Assembly (NCBI GenBank): GCA_026686845.1
Contig: JAIVEN010000010.1
Coordinates: 38,414,001-38,478,000, forward strand
DNA length: 64,000 bases
Origin: Adenanthera pavonina
Taxonomy: Eukaryota; Streptophyta; Magnoliopsida; Fabales; Fabaceae
Reading direction: 5' to 3'
Below the pieces are notes generated by a model. The model worked only from the letters and a program-made list of their open reading frames with translations, was not told the origin of the DNA and made no database searches. Both the position numbers and the translations under genes were made by a program. Below, piece after piece: positions 12,357-22,700 of the stretch. Position 1 is the stretch's first letter; every line of letters starts with the position of its first letter.

Positions 12357-14038
12357 ATGGGTCCTCAAATAATTTATTTTCAGTTATGTTTAAAATCGAT
12401 CATTAGGAGGATAATACTTAAGCATACTTTCCGTCTCATTGTTTTTCTTGAATTGACCTTTGCCATAATTAGGTCTTGAGTCAGCTATGCGTCCAGAATG
12501 AGATGAAAACTTAACGAGTTTTACCCGTGTCGTATCTTGTTTAATGCACGTATGAGTGTTACTTTAGACTATGGTTTAATGTAAGAGAGAAAAAATGAGA
12601 AATTTTAATAGGGAGGAAAAAATTTTAATGATAGGAGGGTATGGAAAGGGAGGAATTTTAATATTCTATCTTTTGGGTTTGTTGGAGGGAAAGAAAGAAT
12701 AGGATTTTAATATTATTTTATTTAGTTTAGGCGAGGAAGTAAGAAAAAATAAATAAATATAAATGGAATTTATCACTTTCCTTACAAATCACCCCACTTT
12801 TTATAGGGAAGAGGAATGAACTATTTATTAAATAAAAAAAAGAGAGAATTTTAATTTTCCGCTCCCCTTCAAATCCCTCAATCAGGGTTAATATAAATCA
12901 TGTTTTTATTATCTATTCATGACATTGTGATGGATTATTTATGCATTCTCAGTGACTCATTGTGATATTCAATTGCTTGTGTTTTTAATAATGTTAACAA
13001 AACGGAATCCATCAGGTACTAATTTATGATTCACTGGTTGGACTGAATTGAATTGGAAATTGAATCAACTGTGATTGAATTAATATATTTTCAATTATTT
13101 GTATATATTAAAATATATATAATGAAATTAATATTATAATTGCAAAATTGAATTTAATTTGTAGTACACAACTCCCATTAAATTTGGGTCATGTATAAAT
13201 AATTATCTAATGCACATGCAAATTTGAACATATGAAAAAAAGAAAATGCAAGTAAAAGACAATATCATCCTGCCCCGGAGATTCCAAAAACAACAAAATT
13301 TATGAGCAAAGAGACATCATAACTAGCTAGCTCCATTAATTAATCAAGGAATTCTCCATATTAATCCTCAACTTCCATCGTAGCTCACACTAGCGGGTAA
13401 CCACAACATGCCAGTAAATGAGTACAAGTACAGAATATATATACCATTTTTGGGGCTAGAATGAAATTGATTAATCAGCAGAAGGTAGAGAAGGGGTTAC
13501 CTCATAAACAAGAGTGCTGTAGGATTCGTTGGTTTTGGAGGATAAGAGAAAAAGGTCTACATTTACTGGATGATTTTGATATGGAATTAACTCTGAAGAG
13601 TTACCTTGATGGTTAAAATGAAAAGGCATCGTAACTTCTCTCATAATAATATAAATATTTATAAAATTTATCATATTTTTACAACTATTATTTTATAATT
13701 TTTATTTTTTTTATCATTTTTAAATCATAATATGAAGATATTTTTGTTTTTAAAATCATCTTTTTTAAAAAATTTTGAGTTTACTTTTCATTTCATTTTA
13801 TTCTGGAAACAATTTTTCCTTAATGGGGGAGAAAACGTGAAGAGGGGCTGGAAGAGAAAATGTTTATAAAGATTTTTTACATTAAAAGTCAACTAGATTT
13901 AATTTCATGCTAGCGTCATACGTAATTTTGATGCATGAAGAAAATAAAAAACTATATTTTATTTTCAACAAGTGATAGGTTAATAACCATTTTTCTTTTG
14001 CCGCTGTCCGATACAAAGCCATACATGTACAGATCCAG
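12357..14038. other. Non-coding flank shared by both duplication arms
   Basis: No gene supported. It follows the stop of module gene A and matches 57560-59130 with scattered indels. One 67-codon minus-strand frame (13471-13674) is broken by a 1-base deletion in the other arm, so it looks non-coding. The last bases before 14039 match about 60160-60198. Confidence 0.6.
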
Positions 14039-14472
14039 TGTCATGGGCCAGCCCAATAATGAGAACCAACCCAGTAATATGGACGGGATTATCACGGACC
14101 AAACTCATATGATTCAGGAGGGGAAAACTCTAGAAGGACAGGTGTCAAAAATTCCGCAAGAATCGGTAACCATGCATGAGGACGTTAGGAGGAGTAACCG
14201 TTTGAGGAAAGCCACATGGAAATTAACAGATATATGAGGAGGGGTTACGAGTGAATGGAAAAGGAGAGATTTGAGTAGATTCTTTTTCCTATGAGACTTC
14301 TTTCTTTTCTGCTCTAGACTGTTTTCTTTCTATGAGATTTCTTCCCTCTGTTCTATGTTAACCTGAGAGTTATCAGTTTGATATATTATCACTGCATCAT
14401 AATAAACCTGGAGTTGTTTGTGAACTCTCCATTCTCTATATATCTGTTATAAATTCTGCAGGTACCATTACA
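14039..14472 (+). repeat. 5' LTR of the 14-19 kb element
   Basis: Starts 'tgtcatgggcc', ends 'ccattaca'. Its first 199 bp carry the same open frame that, in the 3' LTR, forms the C-terminal end of the polyprotein. Only 18 bp (14473-14490) lie between the LTR and the likely start codon. The stretch starts 'aaggtgctctcg' and lacks the usual leading TGG of a primer-binding site. Confidence 0.95.
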
Positions 14473-14490
14473 AAGGTGCTCTCGTTCTTC

Positions 14491-17400
14491 ATGGCGGACA
14501 GTACCAGACTTAAAGAACTATCATCAGAAATACGTCGCATTAATGAATGGATTGAACAACAAGATCAACGCGAAGCTACGTCAGTACAGCGACTCGATAC
14601 TATTGATACTTCTCTGCAAACGGTGTCCCGCGCTGTTGATACCTTAACTCGTGGCTACGATCGTCTCTCTCACGCTATTTCTCATGGTATTTCGGGTACA
14701 TCTACCGATGCTTCTTCTGCTCCACCAGTATTGATGAAACAAGTACGACTGGATTTTCCCAAGTTCGATGGTACTGATCCCCTTAATTGGCTTTTTCGGG
14801 CTGAGCAGTTTTTTGCTTATTACGCTACACCAGATCCACAACGAGTCATCATTGCAGCAGTACATTTCGAAGGATCAGTTGTGCCTTGGTTCCAGATGCT
14901 TCAAAAAGCGAACCAATTTCCTACATGGTCCACTCTTGCTCAAGCTATTGAGGAGCAGTTTGGGCCATCACAGTTCGACTCTCCTCGGGCCCAATTATTT
15001 AAGTTACAACAGACTGACTCAGTAGCTCATTATTACAGTCGCTTTATGGTCCTGGCAAACAGAGTAGTTGGTCTATCGGACGATGCTCTCCTTGATTGTT
15101 TTATTAGTGGGCTCCAAGATCATATCCGACGTGATGTCATTGCCCAATCTCCTTCTTCACTTCTTCGAGCTGTAGCCTTGGCTCGTCTCTATGATGAAAA
15201 GACATCCCTAGGAGCATCGGGTTCTCGACCTCGTTTCGTACCACTTCCTTCATCAGTCTCAGCTTCTGCTAAGCAGTATTCAAGTACTTCCACTCCTTCA
15301 CTCTCGGTGCCACTAGCTTCCACACTTCCTCCATTATTGCCGAAGCCTACGGTTAAACCACTGCCTGTCAAACGAATACCACCGACGGAAATACAACTCC
15401 GCCGGGAAAAAGGTCTGTGTTTTACCTGTGATGAGAAATATTCTCCTTCTCATAAATGTCCTAATAAACAATTTTTATTGATGCTTACTGACTATGATGA
15501 TCCCATTGTTTCATCTCCTGCTGAGCCTCCGGAGTTATCACAGGTGCTTGATAATGACGACGCATCTCCATTGCATCATCTTTCTCTTCAGGCATTTCAA
15601 GGATCCCCTGGTCTTGCGACCATTCATTTCACTGGTACTATCATGGGGACACATGTATCTGTTCTATTAGATGGTGGTAGCTCTGACAATTTTATACAGC
15701 CTCGTATTGTCCGTCATCTTGGTCTCTCCATTGCTAACATGTCAAAGCAGCGCGTTCAGATTGGCGATGGTACTTTTATGCTATCTGAAGGGTATTTACC
15801 AACTGTTTCGATGATCATTTGTGACTACACTGTTACTTTTTCGGCGTATGCTCTTGCCGCAACCTGTTATGATGTCATCTTGGGGGCCGCATGGCTAGCT
15901 ACCTTGGGTGCCCACATTGCAGATTATAGTTCTTCTTGCATTAAGTTTTATGCTGATGGTCATTTTGTGACACTTCAAGGGGAACGATCCATCACACCTT
16001 CTGTTGCGCAACTTAATCATCTTCGTCGTTATTCTGCCACTGATGGGATTGCTGAGGTTTACCAGCTGTATTGTTATACTCTTGAGTTGGATACCTCTGT
16101 TTCCTTAGATTTACCCTCCTCTGTACCAACAGACTTGGCTTCCATTTTAAGGACATATTCCTCGGTTTTTGCTATTCCTAAGGGGTTACCCCCTTCTCGT
16201 CCTCAAGACCATGTCATTCCATTGCAACCGGGAATCCATGCTGTTAAGGTGCGACCCTATCGCTATCCTCACTGTCAGAAAGCTGTTATTGAACAAATGG
16301 TCACAGATATGCTTTCTAAAGGGTTAATACGTCCTAGTACTAGTCCTTTCTCGGCTCCAGTTTTGTTAGTGAAAAAGAAGGATGGCACATGGCGGTTCTG
16401 CACTGATTACCGTGCCTTAAACGCTGTTACTGTTAAAGATTCTTTTCCTATGCCAACAGTGGACGAGTTGCTTGATGAACTCGCGGGTTCATTTTATTTT
16501 TCTAAGTTGGATCTGCGGTCCGGTTACCATCAACTTTTGGTTAAGTCTGATGATCGTTACAAGACAGCTTTCCGCACTCACCATGGGCATTTTGAATGGG
16601 TGGTGATGCCGTTTGGGCTGTGCAATGCCCCGGCTACATTTCAAGCAGTGATGAATGATATATTTCGTCCTTTCCTTCGAAAATTTGTCTTAGTTTTCTT
16701 TGACGATATTCTAATTTACAGCCCCTGTTGGTCGTTGCATTTAGAACACATGGCTGCAGTTTGTCAATGCCTCCAGGCTAATTCTTTTTATGCTAAGCTC
16801 TCTAAGTGTTCTTTCGGTCAGACTCGTATTGAGTATTTGGGTCATGTAGTGTCCGGACTTGGTGTAGAAATGGACCCTGCTAAAGTTTTGGCAGTACAAG
16901 ACTATCCCACTCCCACCTCTGTTTCTCAACTGCGTGGTTTTTTGGGTCTCACAGGGTATTACCGAAGATTTATTAGGCAATATGCCTCTCTTGCGTCCCC
17001 TCTTACTGATTTGCTTCAAAAGGATAATTTTAATTGGAATGATCAAGCTCAACAATCTTTTGACCTTCTTAAGCAAAGTTTGACATCGGCCCCTGTTCTT
17101 CGTCTTCCTGATTTTACTAAACCGTTTGTGGTGGAAACTGATGCTTCTGGTCATGGTATTGGTGCTGTATTATCTCAAGATGGACATCCCATTGCTTTCT
17201 TTTCCAGGAAGCTCTCCCCTCGTATGCAACAAAAATCAACTTATGTTCGTGAGTTGTATGCTATTACTGAAGCAGTGGCTAAATTTCGTCATTACCTTTT
17301 TGGCCACTACTTTGTCATTCGTACAGACCATCAGAGTCTTTGTCACCTCCAGAATCAAGTTATCCAAACTCCTGAGCAGGAAGCTTGGTTACCTAAATTA

Positions 17401-19005
17401 TTAGGCTTTCATTATTCCATTGAATATAAATCTGGAACTTCCAATTCTGCCGCTGATGCTCTATCACGATCATTTTATATGGCTATCACGATGCCTCGCT
17501 CTTCATTTTTTGATGACATTCGCAATGCCCAAGCCAATTCTGTTTACATTCAGCACTTATTGACTCAAATTCAAACCTCTCCTGCAGATAAACCTGAGTA
17601 TACTTTTCGAGCTGGTCTTCTCTATCGCAACAATAAATTAGTCATTCCTCCAGACGTACCTTCGATGATCACTTCCATTCTTCAAGAGTTTCATTCGTCC
17701 TCTCTCGGCGGTCATGCGGGATTTCTCCGCACTCAGGCACGCATTGCTTTATACTTCTACTGGCCCAATATGCGCAAGGACATTCGTGATTTCATCCGTT
17801 CCTGTTCAATTTGTCAGCGTGCAAAGGTGTCTCAAACACACCCGGCAGGACTTTTAAGTCCCTTACCCATTCCTAACCAAATTTGGGAAGATATAGCCAT
17901 GGATTTCATTACCGGACTTCCATTGTCTCAAGGTTTTTCAGTGATATTTGTTGTTGTGGATCGCTTATCTAAATATGGTCATTTTGCACCATTAAAAGCC
18001 TCTTTCACAGCACAACAGGTTGCACATTGTTTTACTCAACATGTAGTGAAGTTGCATGGTGTTCCACGTTCCATTGTGTCAGATCGTGATAAAGTGTTCA
18101 CAAGTGCTTTTTGGCAACATCTTTTTCGTCTGCAGGGTACCACTTTTAATATGAGCTCTGCCTATCATCCGCAAACGGATGGCCAATCTGAGGCTTTAAA
18201 TCGTTGTTTGGAGTTGTATTTACGTTGCTTTGTGTTTGATCATCCCACACATTGGGTGTCGTTTCTACCTTGGGCTGAGTATTGGTATAACACTGCTCAT
18301 CAGACTTCTACTGGGATGTCCCCGTTCAAAATAGTTTATGGCCGCGATCCTCCCTCCATTATCACGTCTTATACTTTTCAAGATACACCAACCGAAGTTG
18401 TCCATCTTCTTCAGCAACGTGATCATCTTTTCAAACAACTCAAAGGTCATCTATTGGCTGCTCAAGCTCGAATAAAGAAATTTGCTGATGCACAACGAAT
18501 GGATCTTCATTTTAATATTGGGGACTATGTTTTTGTCAAATTACAGCCGTACCGCCAAACCTCACTGAAGTTACAAAAACATCAGAAACTTGGCCTTCGT
18601 TATTTTGGCCCTTTTCAAATCATTAAGAAGATTGGTGATGTGGCTTATCGCTTGGCTCTTCCTCCTGGTGCCCGCATTCACCCTGTTTTCCATGTTTCCC
18701 TTCTGAAACCTTGCGTAGGGGAACCCAATTCTCAGTATATTCCGTTACCATTACTTCATCCATATACTGACCTTGAGGACAAGGTCCTTCTCCATGGGGA
18801 GGGAAATGTCATGGGCCAGCCCAATAATGAGAACCAACCCAGTAATATGGACGGGATTATCACGGACCAAACTCATATGATTCAGGAGGGGAAAACTCTA
18901 GAAGGACAGGTGTCAAAAATTCCGCAAGAATCGGTAACCATGCATGAGGACGTTAGGAGGAGTAACCGTTTGAGGAAAGCCACATGGAAATTAACAGATA
19001 TATGA
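14491..19005 (+). CDS. gag-pol: Gag-Pol polyprotein, Ty3/Gypsy
   Basis: One frame of 1504 codons from the ATG at 14491 (MADSTRLKEL). Domains in order: gag with coiled-coil-like start and 'LDFPKFDGTDPLNWLF' (about residues 85-230); zinc knuckle CFTCDEKYSPSHKC (about 310); aspartic protease with DGGSS (about 395), a variant of the usual D-T/S-G; reverse transcriptase with FCTDYRALN and FFDDILIYS (about 620-780), where the common YVDD is FFDD; RNase H starting VVETDASG (about 880); integrase with an H-H-C-C zinc region (about 1075-1115), catalytic MDFITG, VSDRDKVF and HPQTDGQSE, and GPF module (about 1375). The frame crosses the polypurine tract and continues 65 codons into the 3' LTR, ending RRSNRLRKATWKLTDI. 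No chromodomain is recognised. All parts look intact. Confidence 0.93.
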   Translation: MADSTRLKELSSEIRRINEWIEQQDQREATSVQRLDTIDTSLQTVSRAVDTLTRGYDRLSHAISHGISGTSTDASSAPPVLMKQVRLDFPKFDGTDPLNWLFRAEQFFAYYATPDPQRVIIAAVHFEGSVVPWFQMLQKANQFPTWSTLAQAIEEQFGPSQFDSPRAQLFKLQQTDSVAHYYSRFMVLANRVVGLSDDALLDCFISGLQDHIRRDVIAQSPSSLLRAVALARLYDEKTSLGASGSRPRFVPLPSSVSASAKQYSSTSTPSLSVPLASTLPPLLPKPTVKPLPVKRIPPTEIQLRREKGLCFTCDEKYSPSHKCPNKQFLLMLTDYDDPIVSSPAEPPELSQVLDNDDASPLHHLSLQAFQGSPGLATIHFTGTIMGTHVSVLLDGGSSDNFIQPRIVRHLGLSIANMSKQRVQIGDGTFMLSEGYLPTVSMIICDYTVTFSAYALAATCYDVILGAAWLATLGAHIADYSSSCIKFYADGHFVTLQGERSITPSVAQLNHLRRYSATDGIAEVYQLYCYTLELDTSVSLDLPSSVPTDLASILRTYSSVFAIPKGLPPSRPQDHVIPLQPGIHAVKVRPYRYPHCQKAVIEQMVTDMLSKGLIRPSTSPFSAPVLLVKKKDGTWRFCTDYRALNAVTVKDSFPMPTVDELLDELAGSFYFSKLDLRSGYHQLLVKSDDRYKTAFRTHHGHFEWVVMPFGLCNAPATFQAVMNDIFRPFLRKFVLVFFDDILIYSPCWSLHLEHMAAVCQCLQANSFYAKLSKCSFGQTRIEYLGHVVSGLGVEMDPAKVLAVQDYPTPTSVSQLRGFLGLTGYYRRFIRQYASLASPLTDLLQKDNFNWNDQAQQSFDLLKQSLTSAPVLRLPDFTKPFVVETDASGHGIGAVLSQDGHPIAFFSRKLSPRMQQKSTYVRELYAITEAVAKFRHYLFGHYFVIRTDHQSLCHLQNQVIQTPEQEAWLPKLLGFHYSIEYKSGTSNSAADALSRSFYMAITMPRSSFFDDIRNAQANSVYIQHLLTQIQTSPADKPEYTFRAGLLYRNNKLVIPPDVPSMITSILQEFHSSSLGGHAGFLRTQARIALYFYWPNMRKDIRDFIRSCSICQRAKVSQTHPAGLLSPLPIPNQIWEDIAMDFITGLPLSQGFSVIFVVVDRLSKYGHFAPLKASFTAQQVAHCFTQHVVKLHGVPRSIVSDRDKVFTSAFWQHLFRLQGTTFNMSSAYHPQTDGQSEALNRCLELYLRCFVFDHPTHWVSFLPWAEYWYNTAHQTSTGMSPFKIVYGRDPPSIITSYTFQDTPTEVVHLLQQRDHLFKQLKGHLLAAQARIKKFADAQRMDLHFNIGDYVFVKLQPYRQTSLKLQKHQKLGLRYFGPFQIIKKIGDVAYRLALPPGARIHPVFHVSLLKPCVGEPNSQYIPLPLLHPYTDLEDKVLLHGEGNVMGQPNNENQPSNMDGIITDQTHMIQEGKTLEGQVSKIPQESVTMHEDVRRSNRLRKATWKLTDI
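18796..18806 (+). other. Polypurine tract
   Basis: 'ggggagggaaa' directly before the 3' LTR is the expected plus-strand primer site. It lies inside the polyprotein frame, so it is translated (GEGN). Confidence 0.8.
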
Positions 19006-19240
19006 GGAGGGGTTACGAGTGAATGGAAAAGGAGAGATTTGAGTAGATTCTTTTTCCTATGAGACTTCTTTCTTTTCTGCTCTAGACTGTTTTCTTTCTA
19101 TGAGATTTCTTCCCTCTGTTCTATGTTAACCTGAGAGTTATCAGTTTGATATATTATCACTGCATCATAATAAATCTGGAGTTGTTTGTGAACTCTCCAT
19201 TCTCTATATATCTGTTATAAATTCTGCAGGTACCATTACA
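18807..19240 (+). repeat. 3' LTR, first part coding
   Basis: Same length as the 5' LTR with one visible difference. Bases 18808-19005 carry the last 65 codons and the stop of the polyprotein, so nearly half of the LTR is under coding constraint. Confidence 0.95.
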
Positions 19241-19245
19241 TCCAG

Positions 19246-19792
19246 CCATGGACACGGAAGATAATCAGAGTTATAGTGTACATCTCACTTAATGAACCAC
19301 CAATTAATCTGATTTAGAAATCAAAAAATAATTAATATGAGCCTATAAAATAAAATTTTTCATGAAATTTTCTACAAAATCTTGGTTTGATGTGAACTTT
19401 TTTTGAGTATCAACTTATTCTTTTAAACACAATACAATAAAGCAAACAGCATCAATTCACTCTAAAATATAAAATTTATTGAAATATATATGCAAGAGAA
19501 ACTGCGCGCCGGGTAGAACTCACCAAATAAAGGAAGTCAACGCAAGAAAGATTGAAGAGCAGAAAGCATCTCAATCCCAAAACTCTTCTTCATCTTGTAG
19601 CTGGAATTCTGGCCAGCGCGGGAGGGGTTTTGATTGAATGCTAGTGTGGTCCTTTGAAGAGTTACTTTCCTTCTTTTTTTTTTTCCTATGACAGGAATCT
19701 TCGTACAAATGCATCCTAATCTTTTTTTCAATGCTTCGATTCTCCAATATACTCTAGCCTCAGGCTGCTTTTCATACCTCCAAAACAACAGA
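19246..19792 (+). promoter_or_regulatory. Upstream region and 5' leader of the membrane-CNOT11 gene
   Basis: About 550 bp that match 60199-60731 in front of the second gene copy, including an AT-rich distal part and a GC-richer leader (gcgcgccgggtag, ccagcgcgggaggggt). The Gypsy element stops right at the left border, so it sits about 550 bp upstream of the ATG here and is absent from the other copy. No clear TATA box could be assigned. Confidence 0.45.
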
Positions 19793-22700
19793 ATGCAAGA
19801 TCTTATTCGTAGATTGTCCCGAAATCAGTCCAAGATCTGGAATTTTGTGGGGGGTGTGTCAGCCATAATTGGCCTGGTTTGTTTTGCTTTGAGCCCCACC
19901 TTCAACAAGTTAATTGGAGGGTGGGATTTTCTCCGTGTCCTTATTTATGTAGTGGTCAGTTTAGTTATCATGTGCTTCGCCTTGTTAGCCAAGAGAATTC
20001 AAGTTTCAGAGAGATTCCAAAATCATGTGATAGCTTTAAGTTTTGTTCTGATCAGTTTGATCACCGCTCTGCATGATAAATTCCTGGGTGGAAAACCAGA
20101 CAAATTGATCACTGCCTCGTATGCTTCATTTGCTTTGACATCGCTGTCCATGTCAAGGAAGTTTGAGTTCGGATTCGAAACAGGGCTCTTCTCTTTTTTC
20201 CTGGCAATGTGTATTACAGAACTTATCAAGATGAGCTGGAATTTCTCTCCGATCGTAGTTGTCTGCTACGTCCTCGTTGTTCTTCGCCACTATTTAGACT
20301 CCCAATCAGAGAGTGGTGAAAATGAGTATCTTCCCACTCATGTTGATCCTGCAAATCGAGCAGCCAATAGAGACATCAATCGGCAGGTCTTTTACGAGTT
20401 TTCCGGCAAAATATTAAAGAAACTGAACTTGACATGAAACATTGTTACTTCAACTAACATGTATCATCCTTCTGGTTTTTGTTTTTTTCATTTACAGACG
20501 CAACATTACCTAAGGATCGGGATAGTTTCAGGGGAAAGCATAGCTAGGGACCATGAACAAAATGGGGAAGACAGGACAAGTTCAAATTTGTCTTTTCAAG
20601 CTGTAGGTGATCAAATCCAGTATCCACTATAAATATTCATTTTATTTGTTTGATTCTCTAGTGTTAAATGACTGAACATGTATTATTTTCATACAGTGGC
20701 ATCATTCCCCAGGAATTGAAGTTTCAGGGGAAAGCATAGCTACAGACCATGAACAAAATGGTGAAGAAGACGGGACAAGTTCATCATTTCAAGCTGTAGA
20801 AGACTAATTTCAGTATAAATACATTGATTTTATTGATTTGATCCCCAGTCTTATGTTAATGGTTTTGATTTTTTGTAGGAACAATCAAACCAAGATAATG
20901 TTTCTTCAGTAACCAACATGTTAGCAGTTGAAAACGACTTGATGCAGCGTTCTCCTGAGCATAATTTTAATCCACAATACCTAACGGGGGAATCCCTAAG
21001 GTCCTACTCTTAAACACCTTATCTCCTACACTTTTTATGGCTATGCACAATATTTAGAGTCATGGTGATAATAATTAACTGTAACTTACACAACAACTTA
21101 AAAGATACTAATGTGAATCTAGTCTTGAATATCTTTTCCTTGTAACTCTTTCTTTTTTGGTGGAAAAAGAAACCTAATAAGGTGAACTAGCTGGGAAATA
21201 AAGAAGTATAATCCGGGATATAACTTAATAAGAGAGGACAGGATAAAATTTATCCATGCATTATTATATGTTAATTATTTTTAGTCATTGATGGGCAATA
21301 TGTTTTGAAATAGTATCTCATGAGATGCTTCATTCTAATTGAGTACCATAACAGTACTGTAAGAGAATACTAAATCTCACAAGGTCCATGTTAGGTAGGG
21401 TATGGGAAAATTTTAGACATGAGAAAAATCAGTTTCTTGAATATTTAGGCAAAAATACATAAACAAATATTACTGTTGATTTAAAAATAAAATTCATGAG
21501 TTATTTAATTCTATCAAACTTAAGATTTGTTTTTATTTTTTTAATCACATTCGATTGTAACAAGAGACAGGAATTACTTTTAATGACTTTTAGTAATACT
21601 CATTCAATATAAAAAAAGAAAATAATTTAAATAAGCATGGTGTTATATGGTGTCTTGCAGGAGGAGGAAGATAAATGGAATTCAAAATGTGAGTCAATCA
21701 GTTATGACCCTGTTGAAGATATATCTTCCCAATTTGAGATCGTTCCCACTAGAAATAGATTTGACTGCTTGCAGTTGCAGGAACCCTTTGACCAAGAAGA
21801 TGATGCTTCTTCACGAACCCCACCACAATCCCCAAGGTCTATTCTTAAATACCCTCACTTTTTTATTATTGATTATATGTTTATAAATATTGCTCAATAT
21901 TTTTTATTTTTCATTTTGGAGTTTTTAAGGTAAGGACACAATATGATTTTTTTTTCATTTAAATCTATTTTGTGCACAAACCTTAGATACAGAAAAAAAA
22001 TTAGAAAAACAAAACTTAGATATTTAAACTTATTTATGCATCACTTTTTAACTCCATTCCATTCCACATCATTGCATTAATACTTAAAATACTTGTTTCC
22101 AATCAAGTTCTTAGCCTCTTTGACAATTGGCCATATGTAGGTGACTAAATTCAGTATAAATACTTCCATTTTATTGATTTGATTCTCTTGTCTTACAGTA
22201 ATAAAAAAATAGTTGTTAATGGATAATAATGATAGAGATATAATATATATTTTATATTTTGATTGTTATGCGATGGAAAAAGATTCATTTTTCTTAGTAT
22301 AAAAAGTGGGGCCTAAGGTTACTAATAAGATCCTAGCAGAGTTGGTAAATAGCTGGGTCCCTTGAGTATGCTGTGCTGGGTTCAATCTCTAACTGTATGC
22401 ATGAAGAAGGCTTTGTTAAGAGAGGCAAAATGCATCTCGATAGTCTTCGGTTGTGATCTAAAAAATTGGGCCTAAGGTCCAACTATTAAACACCTATCTC
22501 CTATAATGTTTTTCTTGGACAGATTATCTCCTTGACTATATATACTAATGGTATGTGTGTTGGTACTACTAGATGGGCAGCAGCAAGGGACTTAATTGCG
22601 AAAGCTCTGGAGGGGCCACTCGCGTCTTCACAGGAAGAGGTGATTACTATTAGTCAGTAATGCCACCATGCCAATTCGTGCTAATGATGCATCAATATTT

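Larger units (their letters stand above)
14039..19240 (+). mobile_element. Intact young Ty3/Gypsy LTR retrotransposon
   Basis: Two 434-bp LTRs (14039-14472 and 18807-19240) beginning TG and ending CA differ by one base by eye (aaacctgg against aaatctgg). A 5-bp target duplication 'tccag' flanks it (14034-14038, 19241-19245). The other duplication arm has the empty site with a single 'tccag' at 60194-60198. One uninterrupted polyprotein frame fills the inside. Near-identical LTRs and an open frame indicate recent insertion and probably recent autonomous activity. The gag-pol order with integrase last places it in Ty3/Gypsy. The gag and zinc-knuckle style are like plant chromoviruses, but no chromodomain is seen after the integrase. 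Confidence 0.95.

Noticed and set aside
13471..13674. 67-codon minus-strand frame in the flank after module gene A
   Set aside because: The other arm has the same DNA at about 58680-58860 but with a 1-base deletion that breaks the frame, and no known motif is present.
16741..17154. 137-codon minus-strand frame inside Gag-Pol
   Set aside because: It is opposite the reverse transcriptase region of an intact polyprotein and has no motif of its own.
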